Assembly: GCF_004117055.1 (NCBI RefSeq) | Contig: NZ_CP026363.1 | Span: 5,132,501 to 5,196,500, forward strand | Reading direction: 5' to 3' | Length of the DNA stretch: 64,000 nucleotides | Source of the DNA: Brevibacillus agri | GTDB taxonomy: Bacteria; Bacillota; Bacilli; Brevibacillales; Brevibacillaceae | Program-made: the position numbers and the translations under genes | Notes under the pieces: generated by a model | The model's database searches: none | What the model was told of the DNA's origin: nothing | The model's input: the letters and a program-made list of their open reading frames with translations, nothing else | In this document: one piece after another, positions 24,308 through 34,187 of the stretch | Position numbering within the stretch: the first letter of the stretch is position 1 | How the letters are laid out: every line of letters starts with the position of its first letter

Positions 24308-25198
24308 CTACGGGACGAACAACTCGATATGTCCTGGCAAAGCTTCCACGACGCACGGCAACTGTCCGCCGAGCTCGCCGTCCAGATTGAGCTGGACCAC
24401 CTCGCCTGTGGGAGAGGTCGCTTTGATGTAGTCTGCCTGGAAATACAGGATGTTAGGGTCGCGCAAATGCTCGCCGCGAACCGCTTGTGTCGCGAGTCGG
24501 ATAAATTCGGCGATGTTCGTCTTTTTCACGACGATGACATCCAGCTTGCCGTCTGACAAATCGGCCTCCGGGGCGAGCTTGTCGAAGCCGCCGACCGCAT
24601 GGCTGTTGGCGATGAGAAACACCATGATCTCCTCGTCCAGCAGCACTTCCTTGCGATTTTCCAGGCGGACCCGGATCGGGTGCAGGGAGGGCAGCTTCTC
24701 CAACCCTTTGACGTAGTACGCCATCTGGCCCAGCAGCGTTTTCAGCTTGCTCGGGACCTCATAGGTCAGGTTGGTGAGGGAGCCGCCTCCCGCAATATTC
24801 ATGAAATAACGGTTGTTGATCCGGCCCAGGTCGATGCGCTTCTTCTTGCCTTTGGCGATGATTTCCGTGGCGCGCGTGATCGACTTCGGTATGCCTACCG
24901 CCCGGGCAAAATCGTTGCTGGTTCCGCAGGGAATAATTCCAAGGGTGGGGCGTGCTTTTTGCTCCGCCATCCCGTTCACAACTTCGTATATGGTTCCGTC
25001 TCCGCCAGCAGCCAGGATGACGTCGAAGCCGCGGGCCACGGCGCGGGCAGCTTCCTCGGTCGCATCATCTTCCCCTCTGGTTGCATGGCAGGAGGTTTCG
25101 TATCCGGCCGATTCCATCAAATCGAGAATATCCGGCAATCGTCGCCGCACGATTTCCCGGCCGGAGCTCGGATTGTAGATCAATCTGGCTCGTTTCAA
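24308..25198 (-). CDS. dgkB: Diacylglycerol kinase DgkB
   Basis: The 296-residue lipid kinase phosphorylates diacylglycerol to phosphatidic acid, recycling the lipid released during lipoteichoic acid synthesis. It shows the DAGK catalytic motif GGDGTIYEVVNG and GIIPCGTSNDFARA. I use the TTG start at 25198 because MKRARLIYNPSSGREI is the conserved beginning of DgkB and AAGG lies 8 bases upstream. It lies downstream of the gat operon region in related genomes; here it is divergent from glcK. Confidence 0.92.
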   Translation of the reverse strand: MKRARLIYNPSSGREIVRRRLPDILDLMESAGYETSCHATRGEDDATEEAARAVARGFDVILAAGGDGTIYEVVNGMAEQKARPTLGIIPCGTSNDFARAVGIPKSITRATEIIAKGKKKRIDLGRINNRYFMNIAGGGSLTNLTYEVPSKLKTLLGQMAYYVKGLEKLPSLHPIRVRLENRKEVLLDEEIMVFLIANSHAVGGFDKLAPEADLSDGKLDVIVVKKTNIAEFIRLATQAVRGEHLRDPNILYFQADYIKATSPTGEVVQLNLDGELGGQLPCVVEALPGHIELFVP

Positions 25199-25339
25199 GG
25201 CAGATCCCTTCTTCCTTCCCTCGCTCACGGGTGTACTTCCTTCCATCATATCCTGTATAGCCATTTTTGGGAATCGCTATGCGGGTAACAGCGTGATAAT
25301 ATAGAAAAAGATGGCAAAAAGGAGAGCGAGGGGACAGTT

Positions 25340-26311
25340 GTGAACAAAATCATCGTTGGTGTTGACGTGGGCGGAACGGCAATCAAAATGGCGTTGATTA
25401 CCCCGGATGGTGAGCTGGTAGCGAAAACGCACGAGCCGACACCTGTCGCAGATGGAGAAGATGGCGTACTGCGAAAAATCGCGGAGATGACCCGCGTTCT
25501 TCTGCACAAACACGGCTATGCGCCGGAGCAAGTGAGCGGAATCGGCGTAGGAATCCCCGGACCTATTGATGCCCAAAACGGAATCGTCATGCAAGCCGTC
25601 AACCTGCACTGGACCAAGCCTGTCTTATTGAAGCAAAAGCTGGAAGCACTTACAGGGCGGCCAGTCGCAGTCGACAACGACGCCAATGCGGCGGCACTGG
25701 GCGAAATGTGGCAGGGCGCAGGCCAAGGCGCACAAGACCTCGTGCTGATTACGATTGGCACAGGAGTCGGCGGCGGCGTCATCCTGAACGGAAAAGTCGT
25801 TCACGGCATGAACGGAGTCGGCGGCGAAATCGGGCACATCACCATGACGCCAGACAGCGGCGCTCTCTGCAATTGCGGCAAAACAGGCTGTCTGGAAACG
25901 TACACCTCCGCCACCGCCATTATCCGCGAAGGGCACCTCGCTGCCGAAAACGGAACGAGCCCGTACCTCGCTTCCGTGCTGGCCGAAAAAGGCAAGCTCG
26001 GGGCAAAGGACGTGTTCGAAGCAGCCGTAGCAGGCGACGTCGCTGCTCTTGCCATCGCCGACCAGGTGGCGCTCTACCTGGGCCTTGCCCTCTCGCATCT
26101 GGCGATTGTGCTGAACCCGGCCAAGTTTGTCATCGGGGGCGGCGTGGCGGCGGCAGGCGACTTCCTCTTTTCCCGCATTCGCGATGCGTTTGCCCGGTTT
26201 GTTCCGTTCGCTTACGTCGTGGAAACAACCAAGATTGTGGCTGCCACACTGGGCAACGACGCAGGCGTGTACGGAGCGGGCTGGCTGATCCGCTCGCAGA
26301 TGGAAGAGTAG
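25340..26311 (+). CDS. glcK: ROK-family glucokinase
   Basis: The 323-residue enzyme phosphorylates glucose to glucose-6-phosphate. ATP-binding DVGGTAIKMAL is at the start, the sugar site VDNDANAAALGE follows, and the ROK zinc motif CNCGKTGCLETY is near residue 178. The start is GTG preceded by GAGGGGA. It is transcribed away from dgkB and the intervening 140 bases should hold both promoters. Confidence 0.92.
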   Translation: MNKIIVGVDVGGTAIKMALITPDGELVAKTHEPTPVADGEDGVLRKIAEMTRVLLHKHGYAPEQVSGIGVGIPGPIDAQNGIVMQAVNLHWTKPVLLKQKLEALTGRPVAVDNDANAAALGEMWQGAGQGAQDLVLITIGTGVGGGVILNGKVVHGMNGVGGEIGHITMTPDSGALCNCGKTGCLETYTSATAIIREGHLAAENGTSPYLASVLAEKGKLGAKDVFEAAVAGDVAALAIADQVALYLGLALSHLAIVLNPAKFVIGGGVAAAGDFLFSRIRDAFARFVPFAYVVETTKIVAATLGNDAGVYGAGWLIRSQMEE

Positions 26312-26723
26312 CCGTCATTTTTCTGTTGCCGCCTCGCGATTTGAGGGCTTCTCCAAACAAGCGGAGAAACACATTTACCGAGACAGGAACGGCAAAATGA
26401 GCGCGTTTTGGCAGGCTGTTTGCTTGCAAAAAGCTTGCTGCCGACGGCAAGGGCAACGGAACTTCTGCTTTTTCATTCGCTCACGCTAAGAAATCCATAA
26501 GCTACGGCCCAGTTCTTTTCCGATACGATAAACGATACAAAAAAGCGCTCCTGCCAGCAGCCTCAATGCCGCCGCACAGAAGCGCTTTTTCTCTACGATT
26601 CAATCACCCGCGCCACATACGCTTCCCTTCCTCCGCCCGATCTGGCTTCGGTTCCTTGCCCGCGACGATCAACTCCGCTCCTGCCAGCACCGTCACTACC
26701 GCCGCCCAGAAGCGCTTTTTCCT
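26312..26723. other. Gap with tandem copies of the EamA gene end
   Basis: Beyond the glcK stop, about 220 bases show nothing recognisable. From 26541 to 26723 the DNA consists of diverged tandem copies of the 3' end and terminator of the EamA transporter gene. Confidence 0.7.
26538..26590 (-). terminator. Terminator with AAAAAGCGCT stem
   Basis: AAAAAAGCGCT (26538-26548) pairs with AGCGCTTTTT (26581-26590) across a loop of about 32 bases. It can act on both strands, ending glcK-side and EamA-side transcripts. Confidence 0.55.
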
Positions 26724-26835
26724 CTACGATTCAATCACCCGCGCCGCAGACGCTTCCCCTTCCTCCGCCCGACCTGGCTTCGGCTCCTTGCCCGCGACGA
26801 TCAGGGCCGCGCCCGCCAGCACCGCGCAGCCGCCG
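26541..26835. repeat. Tandem duplication of the EamA gene 3' end
   Basis: The unit of about 135 bp runs GCCAGCACCG...CAGAAGCGCTTTTT-CTCTACGATTCAATCACCCGCGCC and so on. One copy (about 26700-26835) is the actual gene end, the second (26566-26700) is a diverged duplicate, and a third partial copy starts at 26541. The AGAAGCGCTTTTT block recurs at 26577 and 26708. Confidence 0.8.
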
Positions 26836-27668
26836 AGCAGTTGGAGCAGGCTGAACGCTTCGCCAAACAGCAGGGCTGAGAACACAATCGTCACGACTGG
26901 CTCGAACGTACTCAGTACGGAAGCTTTGGTCGAGCCGGTCAACTGTAGGCCGCGGAAGAAAAAGCTGATCGCCATGACTGTAGAAAAAACGACGATCCCG
27001 CCCAAGGCCCACCAGCCCGCCAGAGCAAAGGCCAGGTCGACGCCTCCTTCTTTTTGCGCGATCAAAAAGGTCGACGCGGCTGCAAACAACGAGATGTAAC
27101 CCGACGTCACATACGGGGACAAACCTTTTACGACCCGGTTGCCCACGATGATGTACACCGAGTAAAACAGCGCTGCCGCGAGCGCCAACACGACTCCGAG
27201 CGGCTGAATGCCGCCAAACGACAGCCCAAGCACCAGCCCCAGGCCCAGCAAAGACAGCAGCATGGCGAAAACGGTCTTTTTCGTCAGCGGCTCTTTTTCC
27301 ACAAAATAGCTCAGGACCGCCACAAACACGGGAAACGTGTACAGCAGCAACGCCGCCATCGAGGTCGGAATGTACTGAACTGCGGAAAAAAAGCTGAGTG
27401 ATTGCAGCGTGTACAAAATGCCGCCCAGAAAAAACAGGGCGAGCACCTGGCGACGATTGAGCCGCAGCGAATCCTTGCGCCAGGCCAAGAGGCCGAAAAA
27501 CAGCACAGCAGCAAACAAAAAGCGCAAAAACAAGAGCGTAGATACCGAAACGCCTGCTCCATAGGCATACACGGCAAAAATGGACATGACGCCAAAGCCC
27601 GCAGCCGAAGCAAGCACGTACAGCACACCGATGTACAGCGGATTCACGACATTCACCAGCCTTCTCAC
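26724..27668 (-). CDS. EamA-family (DMT) transporter
   Basis: The 314-residue membrane protein has ten predicted hydrophobic segments in two repeats typical of drug/metabolite transporters, for example LYVLASAAGFGVMSIFAVYA and LLSLLGLGLVLGLSFGG, and the second-repeat FEPVVTIVFSALLFGE. The substrate is unknown. The start is one of several GTG codons near 27668-27645; AGAAGG is nearby. Its last ~45 codons are tandemly duplicated downstream. Confidence 0.85.
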   Translation of the reverse strand: MRRLVNVVNPLYIGVLYVLASAAGFGVMSIFAVYAYGAGVSVSTLLFLRFLFAAVLFFGLLAWRKDSLRLNRRQVLALFFLGGILYTLQSLSFFSAVQYIPTSMAALLLYTFPVFVAVLSYFVEKEPLTKKTVFAMLLSLLGLGLVLGLSFGGIQPLGVVLALAAALFYSVYIIVGNRVVKGLSPYVTSGYISLFAAASTFLIAQKEGGVDLAFALAGWWALGGIVVFSTVMAISFFFRGLQLTGSTKASVLSTFEPVVTIVFSALLFGEAFSLLQLLGGCAVLAGAALIVAGKEPKPGRAEEGEASAARVIES

Positions 27669-27716
27669 AATGGCAGCGACATGGGCAACAGACAGCCTGG
27701 ATTTACTCCCTCCCGA

Positions 27717-28898
27717 TCAGTTTTTCAATCCAGCCCCTTCTCTGCGGAACAGTCGCGAGGCGAAAAAAATCGTGATCGCCACGTACACCAGCGAAGAACC
27801 GATGCCGACCAGCGCATGCAGCGGGTCGACCTTGCCGTAAAACACTTCCTTGCACAGCGCCACGCCATTGAACACGGGCAGCGCGTAGTAATGCTCCGCG
27901 ATGTCCACCGGGCTTTGCGGCATCAGCATGTACGACGGCACCATCGCCAGGAAAATGACTCCGCTCATGTACGTCTGTCCTTCTTTAAAAGACTTTGCAA
28001 TCGTGCTGAGCATCAGCTCCAGTCCGGCAAACGTCGCCGCCATGAGCAGGATGACGACGATCAGCACGAGCAAGGTAACAGGCGAGAAAAACGCGAGCGA
28101 AAAATGGTCGCCTGCCCCTCCAAACGGCCCCATGCTCATCACCAGCGATACCGAGATGAGCGAGGCTCCCGCACTCATGATACTCATCACCATGACCGCC
28201 AAAAGCTTCGCCGTCAGAATGTGGTTGGCGGCAATCGGCGCCGTCAGAAGCGACTCCAGCGTCCCTCGCTCTTTTTCCCCCGCGACGAGGTCGTTGGCGG
28301 AGGCGATTCCTCCAGAGGCGAGCGACACGACGAGCATGAGCGGAATGATGCCTGCGAGCATCCCGCCCGACTGCCTTTCTTCCGACGCTACGTTTTGAAA
28401 GTCAGGCGCGATCGGCTGAATCGTCTGCTCGGACAAGCCTGCCTGCTTGAGCCGCTTCGCCACAATCTCCTTGCTGTACGCCTCTACGGTCCGCTCGATC
28501 AGATCGCGGGCGTAGACTGACTTGGAATTGGTCGAGTCAAAAGCGACGTGCAGTGTGGCCGTTTTCCCCGCCTGAATCTGCTCGTCAAACGATTCCGGGA
28601 TCGTAATGATCGCGCGCAGTTGCCCCGCCTGCAGCGCTTGCTCGGGATCAGGCGGCTGAAGAATTTTGACCCCTTGGTTTTCTTGCAGGGACTTAATCAG
28701 CTTGGAGGAGCCGTGAACAGCCAGCGGCACGTATTCCCGCGCTTCCTTTTCCACGTTGCTGTAGGAGTTGCCCAATAAAAAAAACACAAACGGGATAATC
28801 ACCAAGGGCACGAGAAACGTCCCCAGCCACGCCTTCCGGTCGCGAAACAGGTCGAGCAGCTCCTTTTTGAAAACGGTCCAGATGATTTGCCAGTCCAT
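27717..28898 (-). CDS. natB: ABC-2 type permease, NatB-like
   Basis: The 393-residue membrane protein has one N-terminal membrane segment (TFLVPLVIIPFVFFLLG), a large extracytoplasmic domain and five C-terminal segments, the layout of NatB/YhaP permeases. With the ATPase encoded just before it, it likely exports sodium or another small cation or toxic compound. The genes overlap at 28898-28900, so they are translationally coupled. Sodium specificity is from family knowledge, not from visible residues. Confidence 0.8.
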   Translation of the reverse strand: MDWQIIWTVFKKELLDLFRDRKAWLGTFLVPLVIIPFVFFLLGNSYSNVEKEAREYVPLAVHGSSKLIKSLQENQGVKILQPPDPEQALQAGQLRAIITIPESFDEQIQAGKTATLHVAFDSTNSKSVYARDLIERTVEAYSKEIVAKRLKQAGLSEQTIQPIAPDFQNVASEERQSGGMLAGIIPLMLVVSLASGGIASANDLVAGEKERGTLESLLTAPIAANHILTAKLLAVMVMSIMSAGASLISVSLVMSMGPFGGAGDHFSLAFFSPVTLLVLIVVILLMAATFAGLELMLSTIAKSFKEGQTYMSGVIFLAMVPSYMLMPQSPVDIAEHYYALPVFNGVALCKEVFYGKVDPLHALVGIGSSLVYVAITIFFASRLFRREGAGLKN

Positions 28899-29626
28899 CA
28901 GTGCTCGCCCCCTTCCACAACCGCCATGAAGATGTCGTCCAGATCGTCAGTCCCAAACTGCTTGCGCAAGGCGTCCAATCCCCCGGAAAAGCGCAGCCGG
29001 CCTTTGTGGATCAGAGCCACCCGCTTGCACAGCTTGTTGATTTCGCCCATGTTGTGGCTGGAAAACAGGATCGTCTTGCCTTCCTCCTGCAGCCTTGTCA
29101 CCATCCGGCGAAAAATGGTAGCAGCCGTCACGTCGAGCCCTGTCGTCGGCTCATCCAGCAAAATGACGTCAGGATCGTGGACAAGCGTGCGGGCGATTGC
29201 CACTTTTTGCTTCATTCCCCGGGAAAAAGCGCCGACGCGCCTGTCGATAAACGGCTCCATCTCCAAAATGCGGCTCAGGCTGTCGATCCGCTCCTGCACC
29301 CGCGACGGCGGCAAGCCATAGAGGCTACCGAAGTAGGCGATGTTTTCCCTGGCTGTCAGCCGACTGTACAAGCCGACTTCCCCGCCAAACAGGATGCCGA
29401 TTCTGCGCCGCACCTCCAAAGGCTCGTGCCGCACCGAAAATCCGCTGATCTCGATGTCTCCCGCAGTCGGCGCGAGAATCGTCGCCATCATGCGCATCGT
29501 CGTCGTCTTCCCGGCGCCGTTTTCGCCCAACAGGCCGTACACCTCGCCCTCTTCCACGCGAAACGTCAAATCGCGGACCGCTGTGATCGTCCCGAACTGT
29601 TTGCTGACTGCTTTTACCTCAATCAA
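28898..29626 (-). CDS. natA: ABC transporter ATP-binding protein, NatA-like
   Basis: The 242-residue ATPase has Walker A GENGAGKTT, signature FSRGMKQKVAIAR, Walker B VILLDEPTTGLD and the switch His in SSHNMGE. It energises the NatB-like permease. I chose TTG 29626 (IEVKAVSKQF) with GGAGAGGAGG upstream; the longer frame lacks similarity. Confidence 0.88.
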   Translation of the reverse strand: MIEVKAVSKQFGTITAVRDLTFRVEEGEVYGLLGENGAGKTTTMRMMATILAPTAGDIEISGFSVRHEPLEVRRRIGILFGGEVGLYSRLTARENIAYFGSLYGLPPSRVQERIDSLSRILEMEPFIDRRVGAFSRGMKQKVAIARTLVHDPDVILLDEPTTGLDVTAATIFRRMVTRLQEEGKTILFSSHNMGEINKLCKRVALIHKGRLRFSGGLDALRKQFGTDDLDDIFMAVVEGGEH

Positions 29627-29703
29627 CAGCAGCCCTCCTCTCCTTCTCCCTTCGAACCGAACGGCCAGCCGCCCCACAGCAGATGACGCCTGGCGTCCCG
29701 CCG

Positions 29704-30180
29704 TCAAAATCGGACTTTCAGCAAATAGGAAGCTCTTTTCTCCCCGGAAAACGTCACCTGTACAACCCCTGTGCGGCCTTGCAGCACTCGCGGTATCGCC
29801 GCCGCCACGTGGAACTGCCTGTGCCTGTCATCGACGCGCGCGACAGTCACTGTGCCCGGCGGAGAGTATATCCTGTCTCCGTCCAGCGAATAAAACACGA
29901 GCGAGATTTCCCCTGCGGCACCGTGCGCCTCCCCGGAAAACACGATCGTATTCACAGCTCCGCTGACGCCGCCGGATACCCTTGTCAGGTCAAACAGCGG
30001 ATGGCGCAGCGAAGCAAGCGCAAGCCCGCCCCTCCAATCTTGCAAAAAAGCGTCGAACTCCTGAACCGCCGCAGGCGAAGCGATCACAGTGGCCTGCGGC
30101 GATGCTGCGCCAAGCGAGCCTGCCGGGCTGGCGGAAGCCATGAGCAGAAGCGTCATCCATACAGAAAGCATGCTAATCAT
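29704..30180 (-). CDS. Secreted protein of unknown function
   Basis: The 158-residue product has a likely signal peptide (MLSVWMTLLLMASASPAGSLGAA). The mature part (VSGAVNTIVFSGEA, GTVTVARVDDRHRQFHVAAAIP) suggests a beta-rich fold. It lies 77 bases upstream of natA on the same strand, which hints at co-regulation. No family is recognised. Confidence 0.6.
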   Translation of the reverse strand: MISMLSVWMTLLLMASASPAGSLGAASPQATVIASPAAVQEFDAFLQDWRGGLALASLRHPLFDLTRVSGGVSGAVNTIVFSGEAHGAAGEISLVFYSLDGDRIYSPPGTVTVARVDDRHRQFHVAAAIPRVLQGRTGVVQVTFSGEKRASYLLKVRF

Positions 30181-30291
30181 CTCCAGTAAATGGTTGTCCT
30201 TAGCATGCCCTCCGCAAAGTTTGAGCTATGTGTCTGATGCTGGCTCAGAATCTTTTGACTTTTACACACGGGCGCTATAGCTGCGCTCTCC

Positions 30292-30645
30292 TCATGTCGA
30301 GGTCAGGGCACTCGCGTAGCGTTCCTTCCATTTGGGCAGGGAAAAGCCTTCAAACAGGGCCACAAAGCTTTCCGTATCGTTAATGTAGTGACGCGTTTCT
30401 TTTTGCCCGGGGTACTTTTCTTCAAACAGCGGAGCGACCAGATGCGTGACCGGAATCCCTTCCGCCTCCTGGTCGTAGATGCCCCGCTCGGCCAACACTT
30501 TGCCGAAGTAGCGACAGTAGGTCACGGTCACCGTTTTTTGCTGCCCATTGTCTTCCCACGTCGCAATCGAACGGTCAAATGTATCGGATGGCGAGCCGCC
30601 CTTGCCCGGCGCTACACTCTCTCCTGTGACAGAAATCAGCTTCAT
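30292..30645 (-). CDS. Uncharacterised small protein
   Basis: The 117-residue product begins MKLISVTGESVAPGKGG and contains TVTVTYCRYFGKVLAERGIYD and TESFVALFEGFSLPKWKERY. No signal peptide or domain is evident. The GC-rich codon use matches its neighbours, so it is probably native chromosome. Confidence 0.6.
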   Translation of the reverse strand: MKLISVTGESVAPGKGGSPSDTFDRSIATWEDNGQQKTVTVTYCRYFGKVLAERGIYDQEAEGIPVTHLVAPLFEEKYPGQKETRHYINDTESFVALFEGFSLPKWKERYASALTST

Positions 30646-30856
30646 GTACTTTCCTTCCCCCTTTTTGTTCGTGTATGTTCATTATAGGGTAGAGTGGAAT
30701 TTCTTACAAATCCGGCCAACCCGCAGCAAATCAGGCCGGAGTCTATGTCCGCCGCTTGCAAATAAATTTTTTACAAAAAGTTTTTACGCATCTGTCAGAA
30801 AATCCTGCGCCCGGTAGTCTATGCAGTAAGTCAACTAACAACGAGGAGTTTTGGCA

Positions 30857-32602
30857 ATGGATCATTTGGTTATCAAGCCTGCCAGTCAAAGAGAAGAGGA
30901 GCAGGACGAGACTTTGGTAGAACGGGCAAAAGCCGGAGATCAGGAGGCGTTTGGCGAGCTGGTCAGACGCCACCGCTCCAAAGTGTACGGCTACGCCCGT
31001 TCGTACACCCAGGAAGCCTATCTCGCGGAAGACATCGTCCAGGACGCGCTCATTCGCGCCTTCCTCCACCTGGGTACGCTGGTCGACAGCCGCCGCTTCC
31101 TGCCCTGGCTGCACCGGATTGTGCGCAATCAGGCGTACACGCGTCTGAAAAAGGGACCGCAAGCACGGGAGCAGGTCTTTTCCGGGCTAACCAGGCAAAC
31201 GGGTGAGGCAGAGCCGACCGACTGGGAGGATCTCGACAGCATTTTGCACAGGCTTGGCCGTAGCTGGTCGACCGCAGCCGAGAGCAACGGCAACCCCGAG
31301 GAGGTCTTGATGCGCCGCGAGCTGTTTACGACGATCAAAAGCTTGCTGCACTGCCTCAGCCCGCGCGAACGGCGGATCGTCGAATCTCACTTTTTTGACC
31401 ATCTGGCCCCTCACGAGATTGCGCGCATGTTCGAGATGACCCAGGCAAATGTGTACCAGGTGCTGTCTCGCTCACGCAAAAAGCTCGTGCAGGAAAAAAT
31501 TCGCCTCGTTGTTGACCACTATGTGCAAATGCGAAAGGATGCGGGAATTATGAAAAAAGTCGTTTTGAAAAAGCCGGAAGCCATGAAGCTGAAAACATGG
31601 ATTACATGCGGGGCAGCGTTGCACGGATTAGTCGAGTGTACGGAACGAAAGCTGTCCCTGCCGCTGGTTCTCGGTTTGAGCGGGCACGCCTTCCGCCTGA
31701 CGATCGTTCCAGAGAGCATTCATATTGCGGGGCCAACCATGTTTTACTTCCAGCCCGTTCTGGAGCAAGGCTTGCGGAACATGGGCTTCAAGCCTCGTTC
31801 CGTCTGCCAGGAGCAGTTGGACGGCACGCCTGGCCCGAATGCGAACCAGGTCGATCCCGCGCTGCTCAGCCCTGCCGCGCGCGAAAAGCGGCAGCTTCCT
31901 GCCCTGCTGCCTCAGGCACTGGAGCTGATTCACCACGCGGTTGACAAAGGAAATCCGGTGCTCGCCTGGGACTTGTTCATGCCTGAATTTGGCCTGATCT
32001 ACGGTTACGAGGATGAAGCCAAGCTGCTGCACGCCGGAGACAACTGCGGTAACGACGGCACGGTGCCGTATGAGCATCTGGGGCGCGGACTGGTGGCAGA
32101 GCTGTTTGTACTCGCCATCGAAGAGACGCTCCCCATCGACCAGCGCACGATGCTGGCTAACGCTCTGGATTCAGCCCTGGCGCATTACCGCGGCCAGGAA
32201 GGGCAAAACGCCAACTTCATCTACGGCCTGGCTGCCTATCCTGCCTGGCAGGCGGCTTTTGCCAAAGGAACCATCGAGCCAAACGGAAACGCCTACACCA
32301 CAGCGGTCGCACACGACGCCCGCTGCAACGCCTACCGGTTCTTTACGGAAATCGCCGACACGTGGACTGACCCTTCGCTGGATGAAGCGCGCCCGCTGCT
32401 CAAGGAAGCAGCCGCGCTTTACGCCGCTATCGCGGACGACTTCGGCAAGCTGACCAGACTGTTTCCTTTCCCGGCTGGCGGCGAACCAAATGCAGACGAG
32501 CCAGGCAAAAAAGCTGTACAGCTTTTGCAGGCCATCGAGCAAAACGAAATTCAGGCTGTCTCCTTGCTGAAAAAACTGCAAACTGCTCTCGCCGCCAACT
32601 AG
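30857..32602 (+). CDS. ECF sigma factor with a large C-terminal domain
   Basis: The 581-residue protein starts at ATG 30857 behind GAGGAG. The first ~200 residues are an ECF sigma factor: region 2 (ERAKAGDQEAFGELVRRHRSK, AEDIVQDALIRAF) and region 4 (LSPRERRIVESHFF, HEIARMFEMTQANVYQVLSR). The remaining ~360 residues hold a second domain beginning LSLPLVLGLSGHAFRLTI and continuing with LAWDLFMPEFGLIYGY and NANFIYGLAAYPAWQAAF. The GHAFR start resembles the BtrH/C39-peptidase-like proteins, so it may bind a ligand and control the sigma domain. This assignment is inference. Confidence 0.82.
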   Translation: MDHLVIKPASQREEEQDETLVERAKAGDQEAFGELVRRHRSKVYGYARSYTQEAYLAEDIVQDALIRAFLHLGTLVDSRRFLPWLHRIVRNQAYTRLKKGPQAREQVFSGLTRQTGEAEPTDWEDLDSILHRLGRSWSTAAESNGNPEEVLMRRELFTTIKSLLHCLSPRERRIVESHFFDHLAPHEIARMFEMTQANVYQVLSRSRKKLVQEKIRLVVDHYVQMRKDAGIMKKVVLKKPEAMKLKTWITCGAALHGLVECTERKLSLPLVLGLSGHAFRLTIVPESIHIAGPTMFYFQPVLEQGLRNMGFKPRSVCQEQLDGTPGPNANQVDPALLSPAAREKRQLPALLPQALELIHHAVDKGNPVLAWDLFMPEFGLIYGYEDEAKLLHAGDNCGNDGTVPYEHLGRGLVAELFVLAIEETLPIDQRTMLANALDSALAHYRGQEGQNANFIYGLAAYPAWQAAFAKGTIEPNGNAYTTAVAHDARCNAYRFFTEIADTWTDPSLDEARPLLKEAAALYAAIADDFGKLTRLFPFPAGGEPNADEPGKKAVQLLQAIEQNEIQAVSLLKKLQTALAAN

Positions 32603-32703
32603 ATGCGCGTCAAACCGCTTCAAAGCCATTGGCACTTGCTGCCAATGCCGTTCCTCGCCATGTCCCCCTCTTCTGCTTTGTGCCTCTCTCTTGCCAAAAG
32701 AAA

Positions 32704-32731
32704 CAGCACTTTCCCTGGTCGGAAAGTGCTG
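32704..32731 (-). terminator. Terminator between gatB and the sigma gene
   Basis: CAGCACTTTCC (32704-32714) pairs perfectly with GGAAAGTGCTG (32721-32731). On the minus strand it is followed by TTTCTTTT, ending the gat operon; on the plus strand the T-rich tail is weaker. Confidence 0.85.
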
Positions 32732-32745
32732 CTTGTTGTTGTGCC

Positions 32746-34182
32746 TTACAGGCTGCTCAATACTTCCTGAATCAGCTTGTTCACCAACGGCGGGTTTGCT
32801 TTGCCTTTGGTTTGCTTCATGACCTGGCCGACGAAGAAAGCGGCTGCTTTTTCGTTTCCGGCCTTGTAGTCCGCTACTGCCTGCGGGTTGGCATTGACGG
32901 CGTCGATGACGATTTGGCGCAGGGCGCCCTCGTCGCTGATTTGCACCAGTCCTTTTTCCTCGACGATCTTCTTCGGATCTTTTCCGGTCTCCACCATCTC
33001 CTTGAAGACGGTTTTGGCGATTTTCGAGGAGATCGTGCCGTCTGCGATCAGCTTAATCATGTCACCCAAGCCCTGCGGCGTCATTTTCACATCGGCAAAC
33101 GTCAGGTTGTTGGCGTTCAGATGGGCGAGCAGGTCTACCATCAGCCAGTTGGCGACTGCTTTCGCATCTGCGCCTGTCTTGACGGTTTCGTCGAAGAAAT
33201 CCGCCGTTTCCTTGGAAATGGTGATGACCTCCGCATCTGCCTGCGACAGGCCGAACTCGTTGACGTAGCGAGCCTTGCGGGCATCCGGCAGCTCCGGAAT
33301 CGTGGCGCGGACCGCTTCAATCCACTCTTCGGAGATTTGCATACGCACCAGGTCAGGGTCCGGGAAGTACCGATAGTCGTGCGCCTCTTCTTTGGAGCGC
33401 ATGCTGACCGTCTTTTTGTTCGCCTCATCCCAGCGGCGGGTTTCCTGCACGATCGTACCGCCGGAGTTCAACACCTCTGTCTGGCGCTGAACTTCGTATT
33501 CCAGCCCCATTTGCACGTTGCGGAAAGAGTTCATATTTTTCAGCTCGGTCTTGGTGCCGAACTCTTTTTGCCCATATGGACGAATCGACACGTTGGCATC
33601 GCAGCGCAGCGAGCCTTGCTCCATGCGCACGTCGGATACTTCGGTGTACTGGATGATCGCTTTCAGCTTTTCCAGATAGGCGCGTGCTTCTTCCGGCGAG
33701 CGGATGTCCGGCTCGGACACGATCTCGATGAGCGGTACGCCCACGCGGTTGAAGTCTACGAGCGATTCTCCACCGAAGTCGCTGTGCGTCAGCTTGCCCG
33801 CGTCTTCCTCCAGGTGGAGGCGGGTGATCCCGATGCGCTTCGTCTCCCCGTTGACCTCAATGTCGATCCAGCCGTTGTAGCCGATCGGCTGGTCGTACTG
33901 GGAGATTTGGTACGCTTTTGGCGAATCCGGGTAAAAGTAGTTTTTGCGGTCGAATTTCGTCTCGCGGGAAATCTCGCAGTTGAGCGCGAGCGCTGCTTTC
34001 ATCGCAAACTCTACCGCTTGCTTGTTCGTTACGGGAAGCACGCCCGGATGTCCCAGACAAATCGGGCATGTATGTGTATTCGGTGGCGCGCCGAACTCAG
34101 TCGGGCAGCCGCAGAAAATTTTGCTCTTGGTCGAAAGCTCGGCGTGGACCTCCAGGCCGATGACGGTTTCGTACTTGCTCAT
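32746..34182 (-). CDS. gatB: Asp-tRNA(Asn)/Glu-tRNA(Gln) amidotransferase subunit B
   Basis: The 478-residue subunit binds misacylated tRNA and phosphorylates it before amidation. It begins [23 protein letters not shown] and has the conserved zinc-type [12 protein letters not shown] and the C-terminal YqeY-like helical domain (DLLAHLNAN to [14 protein letters not shown]). I use ATG 34182, five bases after the gatA stop, behind GAGGGGG. Confidence 0.95.
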   Translation of the reverse strand: MSKYETVIGLEVHAELSTKSKIFCGCPTEFGAPPNTHTCPICLGHPGVLPVTNKQAVEFAMKAALALNCEISRETKFDRKNYFYPDSPKAYQISQYDQPIGYNGWIDIEVNGETKRIGITRLHLEEDAGKLTHSDFGGESLVDFNRVGVPLIEIVSEPDIRSPEEARAYLEKLKAIIQYTEVSDVRMEQGSLRCDANVSIRPYGQKEFGTKTELKNMNSFRNVQMGLEYEVQRQTEVLNSGGTIVQETRRWDEANKKTVSMRSKEEAHDYRYFPDPDLVRMQISEEWIEAVRATIPELPDARKARYVNEFGLSQADAEVITISKETADFFDETVKTGADAKAVANWLMVDLLAHLNANNLTFADVKMTPQGLGDMIKLIADGTISSKIAKTVFKEMVETGKDPKKIVEEKGLVQISDEGALRQIVIDAVNANPQAVADYKAGNEKAAAFFVGQVMKQTKGKANPPLVNKLIQEVLSSL

Positions 34183-34187
34183 GCCTC

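Noticed and set aside
22787-24556. A 589-codon plus-strand frame opposite rlmCD and dgkB
   Set aside because: It runs antisense across two clear genes with no family features; GC-rich codon use leaves long antisense frames open.
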